Made by a program: the position numbers and the translations under genes. Below are positions 7,824 to 15,215 of a DNA stretch of 36,218 bases, piece after piece. The stretch lies in assembly GCA_937927685.1 (NCBI GenBank), contig CALBSC010000048.1:1-36218 (forward strand). Direction: 5' to 3'. Origin of the DNA: an uncultured Burkholderiales bacterium. GTDB taxonomy: Bacteria; Pseudomonadota; Gammaproteobacteria; Burkholderiales; Burkholderiaceae_C. Below the pieces are notes generated by a model. That model searched no databases and was not told where the DNA came from. It was given only the letters and a program-made list of their open reading frames with translations. Every line of letters starts with the position of its first letter. Positions within the stretch are counted from its first letter, which is position 1.

Positions 7824-8525
7824 ATGCGCCCAGAAAAAGGTTGGAATCGACGACACTGTACCGCAGCCCTGTTGGGCATGGCCCTGGTGGGGTTGTCCAT
7901 CGGTGCGGCGGCACAGGACCGCGCGCTGACCAACCCGGACAGCGCGCCCAGCCAGGCGCGGTCCAAACCCGCCTCCACCCTGCTGGTGTTGGGCGATTCA
8001 TTGAGCGCGGAGTACGGTTTGCCCCGTGGCAGTGGCTGGGTGGCGCTGCTGGGCCAAAGACTCGAGACAACGCATGCGGGTTGGCAAGTCGTCAATGCCA
8101 GCATCAGTGGCGAGACCACCTCGGGGGGACGCACGCGTTTACCCGCCTTGCTCAAGCAACACCAACCGCGCCTGGTCATCATTGAACTGGGTGGCAACGA
8201 TGCGCTGCGCGGACTCTCCTTGCAACAGACCCGCGAGCATCTGCAGGCCATGGTGCAGGCCAGCCTCTCAACTGGCGCCAAGGTGTTGTTGCTGGGCATG
8301 CAAATGCCCCCCAACTACGGCGCGGATCATGCGGCTCGCTTTGCGGCGCTGTACCGCGACGTGGCCAAACAATACCAGGTGGGCTGGGTCCCGTTTTTCC
8401 TGAGCGCGATTGCTGACAAACCGGATATCGCCACCTGGTTCCAGGCCGACCGCATCCATCCCACGGTGAAATCGCAGCCCCTGATGCTCGACACCGCGTG
8501 GCCCGAATTGAAAAAACTGTTGTGA
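7824..8525 (+). CDS. tesA: Arylesterase / thioesterase I, SGNH (GDSL) hydrolase
   Basis: A 233-aa exported hydrolase. The first 30 residues (basic N-terminus, then TAALLGMALVGLSIGAAA) form a signal peptide with likely cleavage after AAA. The SGNH blocks are visible: nucleophile Ser59 in LGDSLSAEYG, the glycine block ISGETTSGG, the GGNDALRG block with its Asn, and Asp209/His212 in DRIHPT. Homologues (E. coli TesA/ApeA/PldC) hydrolyse thioesters, aryl esters and lysophospholipids in the periplasm. The start ATG at 7824 is 67 nt from the divergent ABC ATPase start, so promoters must be compact or overlap the coding ends. mnmH begins 7 nt after its stop. Confidence 0.92.
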   Translation: MRPEKGWNRRHCTAALLGMALVGLSIGAAAQDRALTNPDSAPSQARSKPASTLLVLGDSLSAEYGLPRGSGWVALLGQRLETTHAGWQVVNASISGETTSGGRTRLPALLKQHQPRLVIIELGGNDALRGLSLQQTREHLQAMVQASLSTGAKVLLLGMQMPPNYGADHAARFAALYRDVAKQYQVGWVPFFLSAIADKPDIATWFQADRIHPTVKSQPLMLDTAWPELKKLL

Positions 8526-8532
8526 GTGACTT

Positions 8533-9609
8533 GTGAGTGTTCATCTCCTGCCTGCTGACCAAGCCCTGTTGCGACTGGCCGACCGCTCGCGCACCCGGGG
8601 TGACTTCAGCGCCATCATCGACGCGCGCAGCGAGGACGAATTCGCCCACGACCACCTGCCTGGTGCCGTCAACTGGCCGACGCTCAACAACGCCGAGCGG
8701 GCCCTGATTGGCACTCTGTTCAAGCAGGTCAATCCCTTCGAAGCACAAAAGCTGGGGGCCTCCCTGGCGGCCGCCAACATTGCCCGGCACATTGCCCAGC
8801 ACGCCCTGGAATTGCCGCGAAACTGGCAACCCTTGATTTATTGCTGGCGCGGCGGCAAGCGCAGTGGGTCGCTCTCGATGGTGCTGGGCCAAATCGGTTT
8901 CAAGGTCAACTTGATCGAAGGCGGGTACAAGGCGTTTCGCAACGCACTGCTGGCGGACCTGCCGGGGCGTGTTGAGCGCCTGTCATTCCAGGTCATCTGC
9001 GGCCCCACCGGCAGTGGCAAGACGCGCCTGTTGCAGGCGCTGGCGAAAGAAGGCGCCCAGGTGCTTGACCTGGAGGCCCTGGCCAGCCACCGCAGCTCCG
9101 TGTTGGGCGTGCTCCCCGGCCGGCCGCAGCCCAGCCAGAAGCATTTCGACATGATCGTGTGGACCGCCTTGTGCGGCTTTGACGCCACGCGTCCTGTGTA
9201 TGTGGAAGCCGAGAGTCGCAAGGTGGGTAACCTCTCGGTGCCCGAGTCGCTGATGCTGGCCATGCGTGCCAGCCCCTGCGTGCACCTGCAGTTACAGGAC
9301 CCCGAGCGCGTGGGGCTGTTGATGGAAGACTACGACTTCTTTGTGCGGGATCCGGATTTCTTTTGCCAGCGCCTGGATGCGCTCATGGAACTGCGCGGTC
9401 ACAAAACCGTGGAGGACTGGCAGCAGCGCGTGCGCCTGGGCGACGTGGCCAGCGTGGTGGAGGAATTGCTGCACACCCACTACGATCCCACCTATGCGAC
9501 CTCGCTCGCGCGCAACTTCAAGCACTCCACCGGTGCGCCGGTCATCGCGCTGGCAGACCGCAGCGAAGCGTCGATGCGCGCGGCCGCTCTGCACCTGATC
9601 CAGGGTTGA
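8533..9609 (+). CDS. mnmH: tRNA 2-selenouridine synthase (SelU/MnmH)
   Basis: A 358-aa enzyme that replaces sulfur by selenium in 2-thiouridine at the tRNA wobble position. The N-terminal rhodanese domain carries IDARSEDEFAHDHLPGA and the catalytic Cys104 in IYCWRGGKRSG. The C-terminal domain has a P-loop GPTGSGKT (157-164), used in geranyl transfer to tRNA. The start is the GTG at 8533; the ribosome-binding site is weak and tesA ends only 7 nt upstream, so translational coupling is likely. The selenophosphate synthetase gene selD is not in the window. It converges on the metC-like gene with a single base between the stops. Confidence 0.95.
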   Translation: MSVHLLPADQALLRLADRSRTRGDFSAIIDARSEDEFAHDHLPGAVNWPTLNNAERALIGTLFKQVNPFEAQKLGASLAAANIARHIAQHALELPRNWQPLIYCWRGGKRSGSLSMVLGQIGFKVNLIEGGYKAFRNALLADLPGRVERLSFQVICGPTGSGKTRLLQALAKEGAQVLDLEALASHRSSVLGVLPGRPQPSQKHFDMIVWTALCGFDATRPVYVEAESRKVGNLSVPESLMLAMRASPCVHLQLQDPERVGLLMEDYDFFVRDPDFFCQRLDALMELRGHKTVEDWQQRVRLGDVASVVEELLHTHYDPTYATSLARNFKHSTGAPVIALADRSEASMRAAALHLIQG

Positions 9610-9610
9610 G

Positions 9611-10825
9611 TCAGCCCAGGTGACGCTGCATGGACTGCAGCAGGTCAGCACGCAAGTCGTCCACCGCTTCAAGCCCGATACACAGCCGCAGCAGATGCCC
9701 CGCACACAGGTGCGGCGTGTCAATGCGTCGAATCGCGTTGAGCTGATACGTCATCACCAGACTGATGGGGCCACCCCAGCTGTAACCCAGCTTGAACCAG
9801 CGCAGGTCATTGCAAAAGGCATGCACCTGCTCGGTGGTGAAGCGAGCATCCAGCACGATGCTGAAAATACCTGCCGCCAGGCCTTGCGGCTCACGGGCAG
9901 ACACACACACGCGCGTCCAGTGGTCATGTCCTGGCGCGCCCGGCAAGGCCGGGTGCAGCACCTGTGCCACGGCCGGTTGCTCGGCACACCAGCGGGCCAG
10001 TTCTCGCGCAGCGGCGTCCTGCGCGCGGTAGCGCAAATCCATGCTGGGCAAGGAGCGCAGCACCAATTCGACATCGTTGGCACCGACACCGGTGCCCAGT
10101 CGCATGTGGGTGAATTTGAGGGCCTGCGCCAGATCGTCGCGACGCGTGATGACGCTGCCCATGAGCACGTCGCCACCGCCACTGGGATATTTGGTCAGGG
10201 CATGGGCCGTGAGGTCCACCCCCAGCGCTCCCGGTTGATCGGGCAGCAGGTCAAAGGCATTGAAGGCCAGTCCGGCACCCCAGGTGTTGTCCAGTGCACA
10301 CAGGACACCGCGTTCGCGGCACCGTTGCACCATGGCGGGCAGGTCCGGGAATTCCATCGTGACCGAACCCGGCGCCTCCAGCCACACGAGTCTGGTGCGG
10401 GGGCTGAGGCGTGCGGCCAGATCGTCGACCGACATCGGGTCATAGTGCTGGGTGGTGATGCCCCAGCGGCTCAACTCATGGGCGGCCAGGGCCTTGTTGG
10501 GACCATAGGCGTTGTCAGGCACCAGCACCTCATCGCCCTGGCTCAGCAGTGCCAGGTTGACATGGGCGATGGCCGCCAGTCCACTGGGCACCAGCAGACA
10601 ATGGGTGCCGCCTTCCAGCGTGGCCAGACGCTCTTCCAGCGTGAAGGTGGTGGGCGTGCCGTGCAGACCGTAGGTGTAGCCATTCTTTTGCATCCAGTCG
10701 CGCTGGGCAATGCTGGCCACATCGGGGAATATCACCGTCGAGGCTTTGAACACCCCGGGTTGCGGCGCCTCGAAATCCGTGGGCGGCCGGTACGGATGGT
10801 GGATGAGATCGGTCGGACGCTTCAT
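9611..10825 (-). CDS. metC: Cystathionine beta-lyase (Cys/Met metabolism PLP enzyme)
   Basis: A 404-aa fold-type I PLP enzyme. It shows YGLHGTPTT near residues 53-61, the phosphate-binding PSGLAAI segment, the PLP-stacking and ring-binding area LDNTWGAGL, and the Schiff-base Lys212 in ALTKYPSGGGDVLMG. The C-terminal GYSWGGPISL segment matches the beta-lyase type. The enzyme cleaves cystathionine to homocysteine, pyruvate and ammonia in methionine synthesis. Cystathionine gamma-synthase shares the fold, so assignment within the family is likely but not certain. The start ATG at 10825 (MKRPTDLIHHPYRPP) has a weak ribosome-binding site. The phosphoribosyltransferase gene ends 22 nt upstream, so it may be the distal gene of the purA transcript. 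Confidence 0.88.
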   Translation of the reverse strand: MKRPTDLIHHPYRPPTDFEAPQPGVFKASTVIFPDVASIAQRDWMQKNGYTYGLHGTPTTFTLEERLATLEGGTHCLLVPSGLAAIAHVNLALLSQGDEVLVPDNAYGPNKALAAHELSRWGITTQHYDPMSVDDLAARLSPRTRLVWLEAPGSVTMEFPDLPAMVQRCRERGVLCALDNTWGAGLAFNAFDLLPDQPGALGVDLTAHALTKYPSGGGDVLMGSVITRRDDLAQALKFTHMRLGTGVGANDVELVLRSLPSMDLRYRAQDAAARELARWCAEQPAVAQVLHPALPGAPGHDHWTRVCVSAREPQGLAAGIFSIVLDARFTTEQVHAFCNDLRWFKLGYSWGGPISLVMTYQLNAIRRIDTPHLCAGHLLRLCIGLEAVDDLRADLLQSMQRHLG

Positions 10826-10847
10826 GTGATGACGCGCACCCAGACGA

Positions 10848-11372
10848 TCAGACCTTCCACTTGTCCAGCAACTGGTTGGGACGCAACGAGTCGTAGCCTT
10901 CGAACGGCTGATGGATCCAGGGGTTGGTGGGCAGGTAGTCGACCGAGTAGTCGGGCATGAAGGTCGACACGCCCTTGGTCCAGATCACCGCGGTGCGCAG
11001 CTCGGTGATGGGCGCGTAGTTGTTGCGCAGCATGTCCACCACGGCCTTGAGCGTGTGACCCGAATCGGCCAGGTCATCCACCAGCAGGACCTTGCCGGCG
11101 ATTTCTCCCTTGGGCGTGGTGATGTAGCGGGCAATGTCCAGGTGCCCCTGCACGGTACCGGCTTCGGCGCGGTACGAGCTGGTGGACATGATGGCCAGGG
11201 GCTTGTCGAAGATGCGCGAGAGGATGTCGCCAGGGCGCATGCCACCACGGGCCAGGCACAGGATGGTGTCAAACGACCAGCCTGACTGGTAGACCTTGAG
11301 CGCGAGCTTTTCGATCAGGTTGTGGTACTCGTCGTAGGACACATACAGGTGCTTGCCGTCTTCAGTCAACAT
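10848..11372 (-). CDS. Purine-type phosphoribosyltransferase (COG2236-like)
   Basis: A 174-aa type I phosphoribosyltransferase. The PRPP-binding signature VLLVDDLADSGHTL spans residues 95-108, with LARGGMRPGDILSR at 40-53 and a variable hood region around SSYRAEAGTVQGH. The C-terminus NPWIHQPFEGYD resembles hypoxanthine/xanthine/guanine PRTases of the Hpt1/Xpt group. These convert a free purine base and PRPP to the nucleotide. The start ATG at 11372 has AGGAGA six bases upstream. It lies 66 nt downstream of purA, which uses IMP; if it makes IMP from hypoxanthine, the pair would form a short salvage route to adenylosuccinate. The base preference is inferred. Confidence 0.85.
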   Translation of the reverse strand: MLTEDGKHLYVSYDEYHNLIEKLALKVYQSGWSFDTILCLARGGMRPGDILSRIFDKPLAIMSTSSYRAEAGTVQGHLDIARYITTPKGEIAGKVLLVDDLADSGHTLKAVVDMLRNNYAPITELRTAVIWTKGVSTFMPDYSVDYLPTNPWIHQPFEGYDSLRPNQLLDKWKV

Positions 11373-11438
11373 TGCGGATCTCCTGGTGAGGGGTGAGGGT
11401 AAGGCGTGGAGAGGGTCTGGTCCGGCACTGGGGGCGGA

Positions 11439-12767
11439 TCAGGCAGCGAACGGGTTGCGCAGCAGGATGGTGTGGTCGCGATCGGGGCTGGTGGACACCA
11501 CATGGACGGGCACGCCCGTCACCGCTTCGATGCGCTCCAGGTAGCGCCGGGCAGCGGCGGGCAACTGCTCCATCCGCGTGGCCCCCACAGTGGTCTCGGA
11601 CCATCCCGGCAGGGTTTCGTAGATCGGCTCGCAGCGCGCGATCTCGTCCGCACCCATCGGCAGGATGTCGATCGCTTCGCCATCGAGGTGGTAGCCCACG
11701 CACAGTTGCAATTCCTGGATGCCATCCAGCACATCGAGCTTGGTGATGCACAGGCCCGACAAGCCATTGACCTGGGCGCTGCGCTTGAGCAGCGCGGCGT
11801 CGAACCAACCGCAGCGGCGTGAACGCCCGGTGGTCACGCCCTTCTCGGCCCCCACGGTTGACAGGTGATAGCCGACGGTACCGGGCGTTTCCCAATCGAG
11901 CTCCGTCGGGAACGGACCGCCGCCCACACGGGTGCAGTACGCCTTGGTGATGCCGAGCACGTAGTGCAACAGACCGGGGCCGACGCCAGCACCGGCGGCA
12001 GCGTTGCCCGCCACACAGTTGCTGGACGTGACAAAGGGGTAGGTGCCGTGGTCCACATCGAGCAGCGTGCCCTGAGCGCCTTCAAACAGCAAGTTCGCGC
12101 CCTGTTGATGGGCCTCGTTGAGTTCGCGCGACACATCAGCCATCATGGGGCGGATCTGTTGGGCGTGCTCCATGGCTTCCTGGTACACCGTGTCGAAATC
12201 GATCGGCGCCGCATGCAGGATGTCGACCAGCACATGGTTGTGCAGTTCGAGGTTTTCGCGCAACCGCTGGGCAAAGCGCTCGGGGTGCTTGAGGTCTTGC
12301 ACGCGCAGGGCACGCCGGGCAATCTTGTCCTCATAGGCAGGACCGATGCCGCGACCGGTGGTGCCGATCTTGGCCTGGCCGGCTTTTTCCTTGGCGGCCT
12401 CGCGGGCGATGTCCAGCGCAGCGTGGTAAGGCAGGATCAGCGGGCAGGCCTCGCTGATGCGCAGGCGCGAGCGCACTTCCACCCCGGCCTTTTCCAGCCC
12501 GGCGATTTCCTCCAGCAACTTGGCCACCGACAACACCACACCGTTGCCGATGTAGCACTTGACCCCCGGTCGCATGATGCCGCTGGGGATGAGGTGCAAC
12601 GCGGTTTTCACCCCGTTGATGACCAGCGTGTGGCCGGCATTGTGACCACCCTGGAACCGCACCACGCCGGTGGCGGTTTCGGTGAGCCAATCGACCAGCT
12701 TGCCTTTGCCCTCGTCACCCCACTGGGTACCGACGACGACCACATTGCGACCACGGGTTGTATTCAT
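11439..12767 (-). CDS. purA: Adenylosuccinate synthetase
   Basis: A 442-aa GTP-dependent enzyme joining IMP and aspartate to adenylosuccinate, the first committed step to AMP. The GTP-binding and catalytic loop GTQWGDEGKGK spans residues 13-23 with the general base Asp18. GGHNAGHT provides the catalytic His46. TTGRGIGPAYEDK, FEGAQGTLLDVDHGTYPFVTSS and TTGRSRRC are conserved, and NKID-type guanine recognition appears as TKLDVLDG. Length is normal. The start ATG at 12767 has GAG a few bases upstream. It follows hisZ by 55 nt; the hisZ-purA order is typical of betaproteobacteria. The 5' gap holds a 9-nt direct repeat, GATCAGTTC, at 12777-12785 and 12790-12798. Confidence 0.98.
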   Translation of the reverse strand: MNTTRGRNVVVVGTQWGDEGKGKLVDWLTETATGVVRFQGGHNAGHTLVINGVKTALHLIPSGIMRPGVKCYIGNGVVLSVAKLLEEIAGLEKAGVEVRSRLRISEACPLILPYHAALDIAREAAKEKAGQAKIGTTGRGIGPAYEDKIARRALRVQDLKHPERFAQRLRENLELHNHVLVDILHAAPIDFDTVYQEAMEHAQQIRPMMADVSRELNEAHQQGANLLFEGAQGTLLDVDHGTYPFVTSSNCVAGNAAAGAGVGPGLLHYVLGITKAYCTRVGGGPFPTELDWETPGTVGYHLSTVGAEKGVTTGRSRRCGWFDAALLKRSAQVNGLSGLCITKLDVLDGIQELQLCVGYHLDGEAIDILPMGADEIARCEPIYETLPGWSETTVGATRMEQLPAAARRYLERIEAVTGVPVHVVSTSPDRDHTILLRNPFAA

Positions 12768-12822
12768 GAATGTCTCGATCAGTTCTCTGGATCAGTTCGT
12801 GAGGAGTGCCCGGCTCAGGGCG

Positions 12823-13968
12823 TCAGAGGGCGCGCACGACCCAGCGATCCGCCACATGGGCGAGTTCGCGGTCGCAATCGAATTCATCGACATCGCTCTC
12901 GTGTCCGGGCAGCACACAGACCACCGTCTCGCCCTGTTCGCGCAAGGCCGTGATGGCCTGACGCAACGCCTGTGCCTCGCCCCAGGGTGCCCGGATGGCG
13001 GCACGCAGCGGACGACGGGGGACCACCGCCACGAGTGATTTCAAATCGAGGCTGAAGCCCACGGCAGGACGCTTGCGTCCAAACACCGCACCGACCTCGT
13101 CGTAGCGACCCCCGCGCACCAGCGCGTCGGACGCACCCGGCACATAAATGGCAAACCGCGCACCGCTGTAGTAGGCATAGCCACGCAAATCGGCGAGGTC
13201 CACCGTCACGGGCACATCCAGGTGGGAGGCCAGCCATTGCAGTTGCTGCAGGGCTTGAACCGCCTGCGGCCACGCAGCGAGCACGGTCTGGGCATGGGTC
13301 AGCACGGATACATCACCGTAGAGGGTGGGCAGTTGCAGCAGGGCCTGTCCCACCGCGGCAGGCAGGGTCTTGACCAGCGACTGCAGGCTGGTGACGTCCT
13401 TGGTGGCCAGCGCCTGGTGAATGGACTGGCGCAGCGAGGCCTCGAGGTCCACACCAGACAGCAACGCCTTGACGAGCCGGGCGTCACCCAGGTCGACACT
13501 CACCTGCCCCACGTCGGATTGGGCCAGCACACTCAACGCCAGTTGCAGCACTTCCAGATCCGCCTCGAGCCCATCATGCCCGAACAGCTCGGCGCCAAAC
13601 TGCAACGGCTCACGGGTGGCGTAGGGGCCATCGGGGCGGGTGTGCAGGACCGGGCCGCAATAGCACAGGCGCGTCACGCCGGGGCGATTGAGCAAATGGG
13701 CATCGATGCGCGCGGCCTGCGGCGTGGTGTCGGCGCGCAAGCCAAGCGACCGGCCCGAGAGCTGGTCAACCAGTTTGAACGTTTGGAGTTCGAGGCTGCT
13801 GCCGGTGCCGGTCAGCAGGGATTCCAGGTGCTCGAGCAAGGGCGGCATGACCAGCTCGTAGCCGAACCGACGCGCCCCGTCCAGGGCCAGGCGGCGAAGT
13901 TCCTCGATGTGCCGGGCTTCAGAGGGCAAAACATCGGCTAGATGATCCGGCAGGAGCCAGGCTGACAT
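12823..13968 (-). CDS. hisZ: ATP phosphoribosyltransferase regulatory subunit HisZ
   Basis: A 381-aa HisRS paralogue that lacks aminoacylation function and binds the short form of HisG to make the first histidine enzyme active and feedback-sensitive. It begins WLLPDHLADVLP and has the class II core (YELVMPPLLEHLESLL, LGLRADTTPQAARI) and an altered motif LRGYAYYSG in place of the HisRS RGLDYY loop. It ends without the anticodon-binding domain of HisS. RGGRYDEVGAVFG and PAVGFSLDL are conserved. HisG itself is not in the window. The start ATG at 13968 follows a possible promoter at about 14004. A true hisS lies about 8 kb away in the same run. Confidence 0.96.
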   Translation of the reverse strand: MSAWLLPDHLADVLPSEARHIEELRRLALDGARRFGYELVMPPLLEHLESLLTGTGSSLELQTFKLVDQLSGRSLGLRADTTPQAARIDAHLLNRPGVTRLCYCGPVLHTRPDGPYATREPLQFGAELFGHDGLEADLEVLQLALSVLAQSDVGQVSVDLGDARLVKALLSGVDLEASLRQSIHQALATKDVTSLQSLVKTLPAAVGQALLQLPTLYGDVSVLTHAQTVLAAWPQAVQALQQLQWLASHLDVPVTVDLADLRGYAYYSGARFAIYVPGASDALVRGGRYDEVGAVFGRKRPAVGFSLDLKSLVAVVPRRPLRAAIRAPWGEAQALRQAITALREQGETVVCVLPGHESDVDEFDCDRELAHVADRWVVRAL

Positions 13969-13998
13969 GTCAAAACGTTGGTGGCGATTAAAACCGGC

Positions 13999-14030
13999 AT
14001 TCTACCGAAGTGCATCCCCGGTCCCCGGGG
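13999..14030 (-). promoter_or_regulatory. Possible internal promoter and hairpin upstream of hisZ
   Basis: On the minus strand TAGAAT (14004 to 13999) matches five of six bases of the -10 consensus and sits 30 bp before the hisZ ATG; no good -35 is seen. Just upstream is a 6-bp hairpin, CCCCGG (14016-14021) and CCGGGG (14025-14030), with a 3-nt loop. Together they could separate hflC-DUF2065 expression from hisZ-purA. The evidence is sequence resemblance only. Confidence 0.3.
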
Positions 14031-14063
14031 CCGCCCCAGCCCCGCCAGCGGCGCACCTGGCCA

Positions 14064-14252
14064 TCAGCCAAGCCAGAGCACCAGGCCCAATCCCGCCACA
14101 AGGGCGCACAGGCCAAAGAACCGGATTTGCCCATCGTCCAGTTGCAGCACCTGCTGGAACAGACGGCGCCAGGCTGCCGGTGCTGCAAAAGGCATCAGGC
14201 CTTCAAACACCAGCACCAGACCGAGCGCCAGCCACAGCGTGTCTGAGGACAT
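14064..14252 (-). CDS. yjeT: DUF2065 family small inner-membrane protein (YjeT-like)
   Basis: A 62-aa protein made of two hydrophobic segments, LWLALGLVLVFEGLMPFAAP near the N-terminus and FFGLCALVAGLGLVLWLG at the end, joined by WRRLFQQVLQLDDGQIR. This pattern, with the EGLMPF and R-FGL signatures, is DUF2065/YjeT. Its function is unknown. Position is diagnostic: E. coli yjeT also lies between hflC and purA. Its start at 14252 is 10 nt after the hflC stop, so the two are probably co-translated. A role linked to the HflKC-FtsH complex is a guess based on synteny. Confidence 0.9.
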   Translation of the reverse strand: MSSDTLWLALGLVLVFEGLMPFAAPAAWRRLFQQVLQLDDGQIRFFGLCALVAGLGLVLWLG

Positions 14253-14262
14253 GCGGGCTCGA

Positions 14263-15201
14263 TCAGGGCTTGCGGGCGGGCGCAGCAGGCACCGATGCGG
14301 GCGCTGAGGACATGGCGGGCGGCGCCACGCCGCTGCTGCGCATGGCCTTGAAGAAGTCGCTGGAGGGGTCCACCACCATCAGATCGCTCTTCTTGCTGAA
14401 GGTGGATTTATAGGCTTCGAGGCTGCGGTAGAACTGTGCGAACTGCGCATCCCGACCGAAGGCGTCGGCGTACAAACGGGCGGCCTCGGCATCCCCCTCG
14501 CCCTTGATTTTCTGGGCATCGCGGTAGGCGTTGGCCACGGTCACCTCACGTTGACGATCGGCGTCGGCACGAATCTTTTCGCCCTCGGCGGCCCCGGTGG
14601 AACGCAACTCGTTGGCGACGCGCTTGCGCTCGGCCTCCATGCGGCGATACACGGATTCGGTGATGGCGTCGACATAGTCAGCGCGGGTGATGCGCACATC
14701 CACCACATCGATGCCCCAGGGCTTGGCACCCTTGACCTTCTCCAGCACCTCGGTCTTGACGTCGTTCATGATGGCTTCTCGCTTGAGCGACAGCAATTCC
14801 TTGACCGTGCGTTTGTTGATTTCCTCTTGCAGCGCGTTGCGCACCACCCGGCTGAGCTGGATGGCCCCGGCCCGCTCGTCAAGACCGACGTTGCGGATGT
14901 ACTGGGACGGCTCGGTGATACGCCAGCGCACGTACCAATCGATCACCATGCGCTGCTTCTCGGCAGTGAGCATGGGTTCAGTATCAGCGTTGTCCAGGGT
15001 CAGCAGGCGCTTGTCAATGTAGGTGACGTTTTGCAGCGGCGGGGGCAGCTTCATGTGCAAGCCCGGCTCGGTGACGACTTCCTTGATCTGCCCCAGGGCA
15101 TAGACCACACCAAACTGGCGCTGGTCCACCACAAAAAGGGTCGAACTGAGCAAGGCCAGGGCCACGAGGGCCGACGAAATGTAAAAACCGATTCTGTTCA
15201 T
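14263..15201 (-). CDS. hflC: Protease modulator HflC
   Basis: A 312-aa SPFH/prohibitin-domain protein with a single N-terminal transmembrane helix (FYISSALVALALLSSTLFVV) and a large periplasmic part. With HflK it forms a cage around FtsH and modulates degradation of membrane proteins. Conserved features are VDQRQFGVVYALGQIK, EPGLHMKLPPPLQNV, and the long charged helix with RMEAERKRVANELRSTG and ADADRQREVTVANAYRDAQ. I start at the ATG at 15201 (MNRIGFY), which has GGGAG seven bases upstream; the frame extends six codons further to 15219, overlapping the hflK stop. The tail is Ala/Pro-rich. It is 14 nt downstream of hflK. Confidence 0.97.
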   Translation of the reverse strand: MNRIGFYISSALVALALLSSTLFVVDQRQFGVVYALGQIKEVVTEPGLHMKLPPPLQNVTYIDKRLLTLDNADTEPMLTAEKQRMVIDWYVRWRITEPSQYIRNVGLDERAGAIQLSRVVRNALQEEINKRTVKELLSLKREAIMNDVKTEVLEKVKGAKPWGIDVVDVRITRADYVDAITESVYRRMEAERKRVANELRSTGAAEGEKIRADADRQREVTVANAYRDAQKIKGEGDAEAARLYADAFGRDAQFAQFYRSLEAYKSTFSKKSDLMVVDPSSDFFKAMRSSGVAPPAMSSAPASVPAAPARKP

Positions 15202-15215
15202 GCGGGGCTCCCGGT

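Noticed and set aside
9620..10960. 446-aa open frame opposite the metC-like gene
   Set aside because: Antisense shadow; the minus strand encodes a complete PLP enzyme with its active-site lysine.
12777..12798. Direct repeat GATCAGTTC before purA as a regulator site
   Set aside because: Only two short copies with no palindromic structure; too weak to call.
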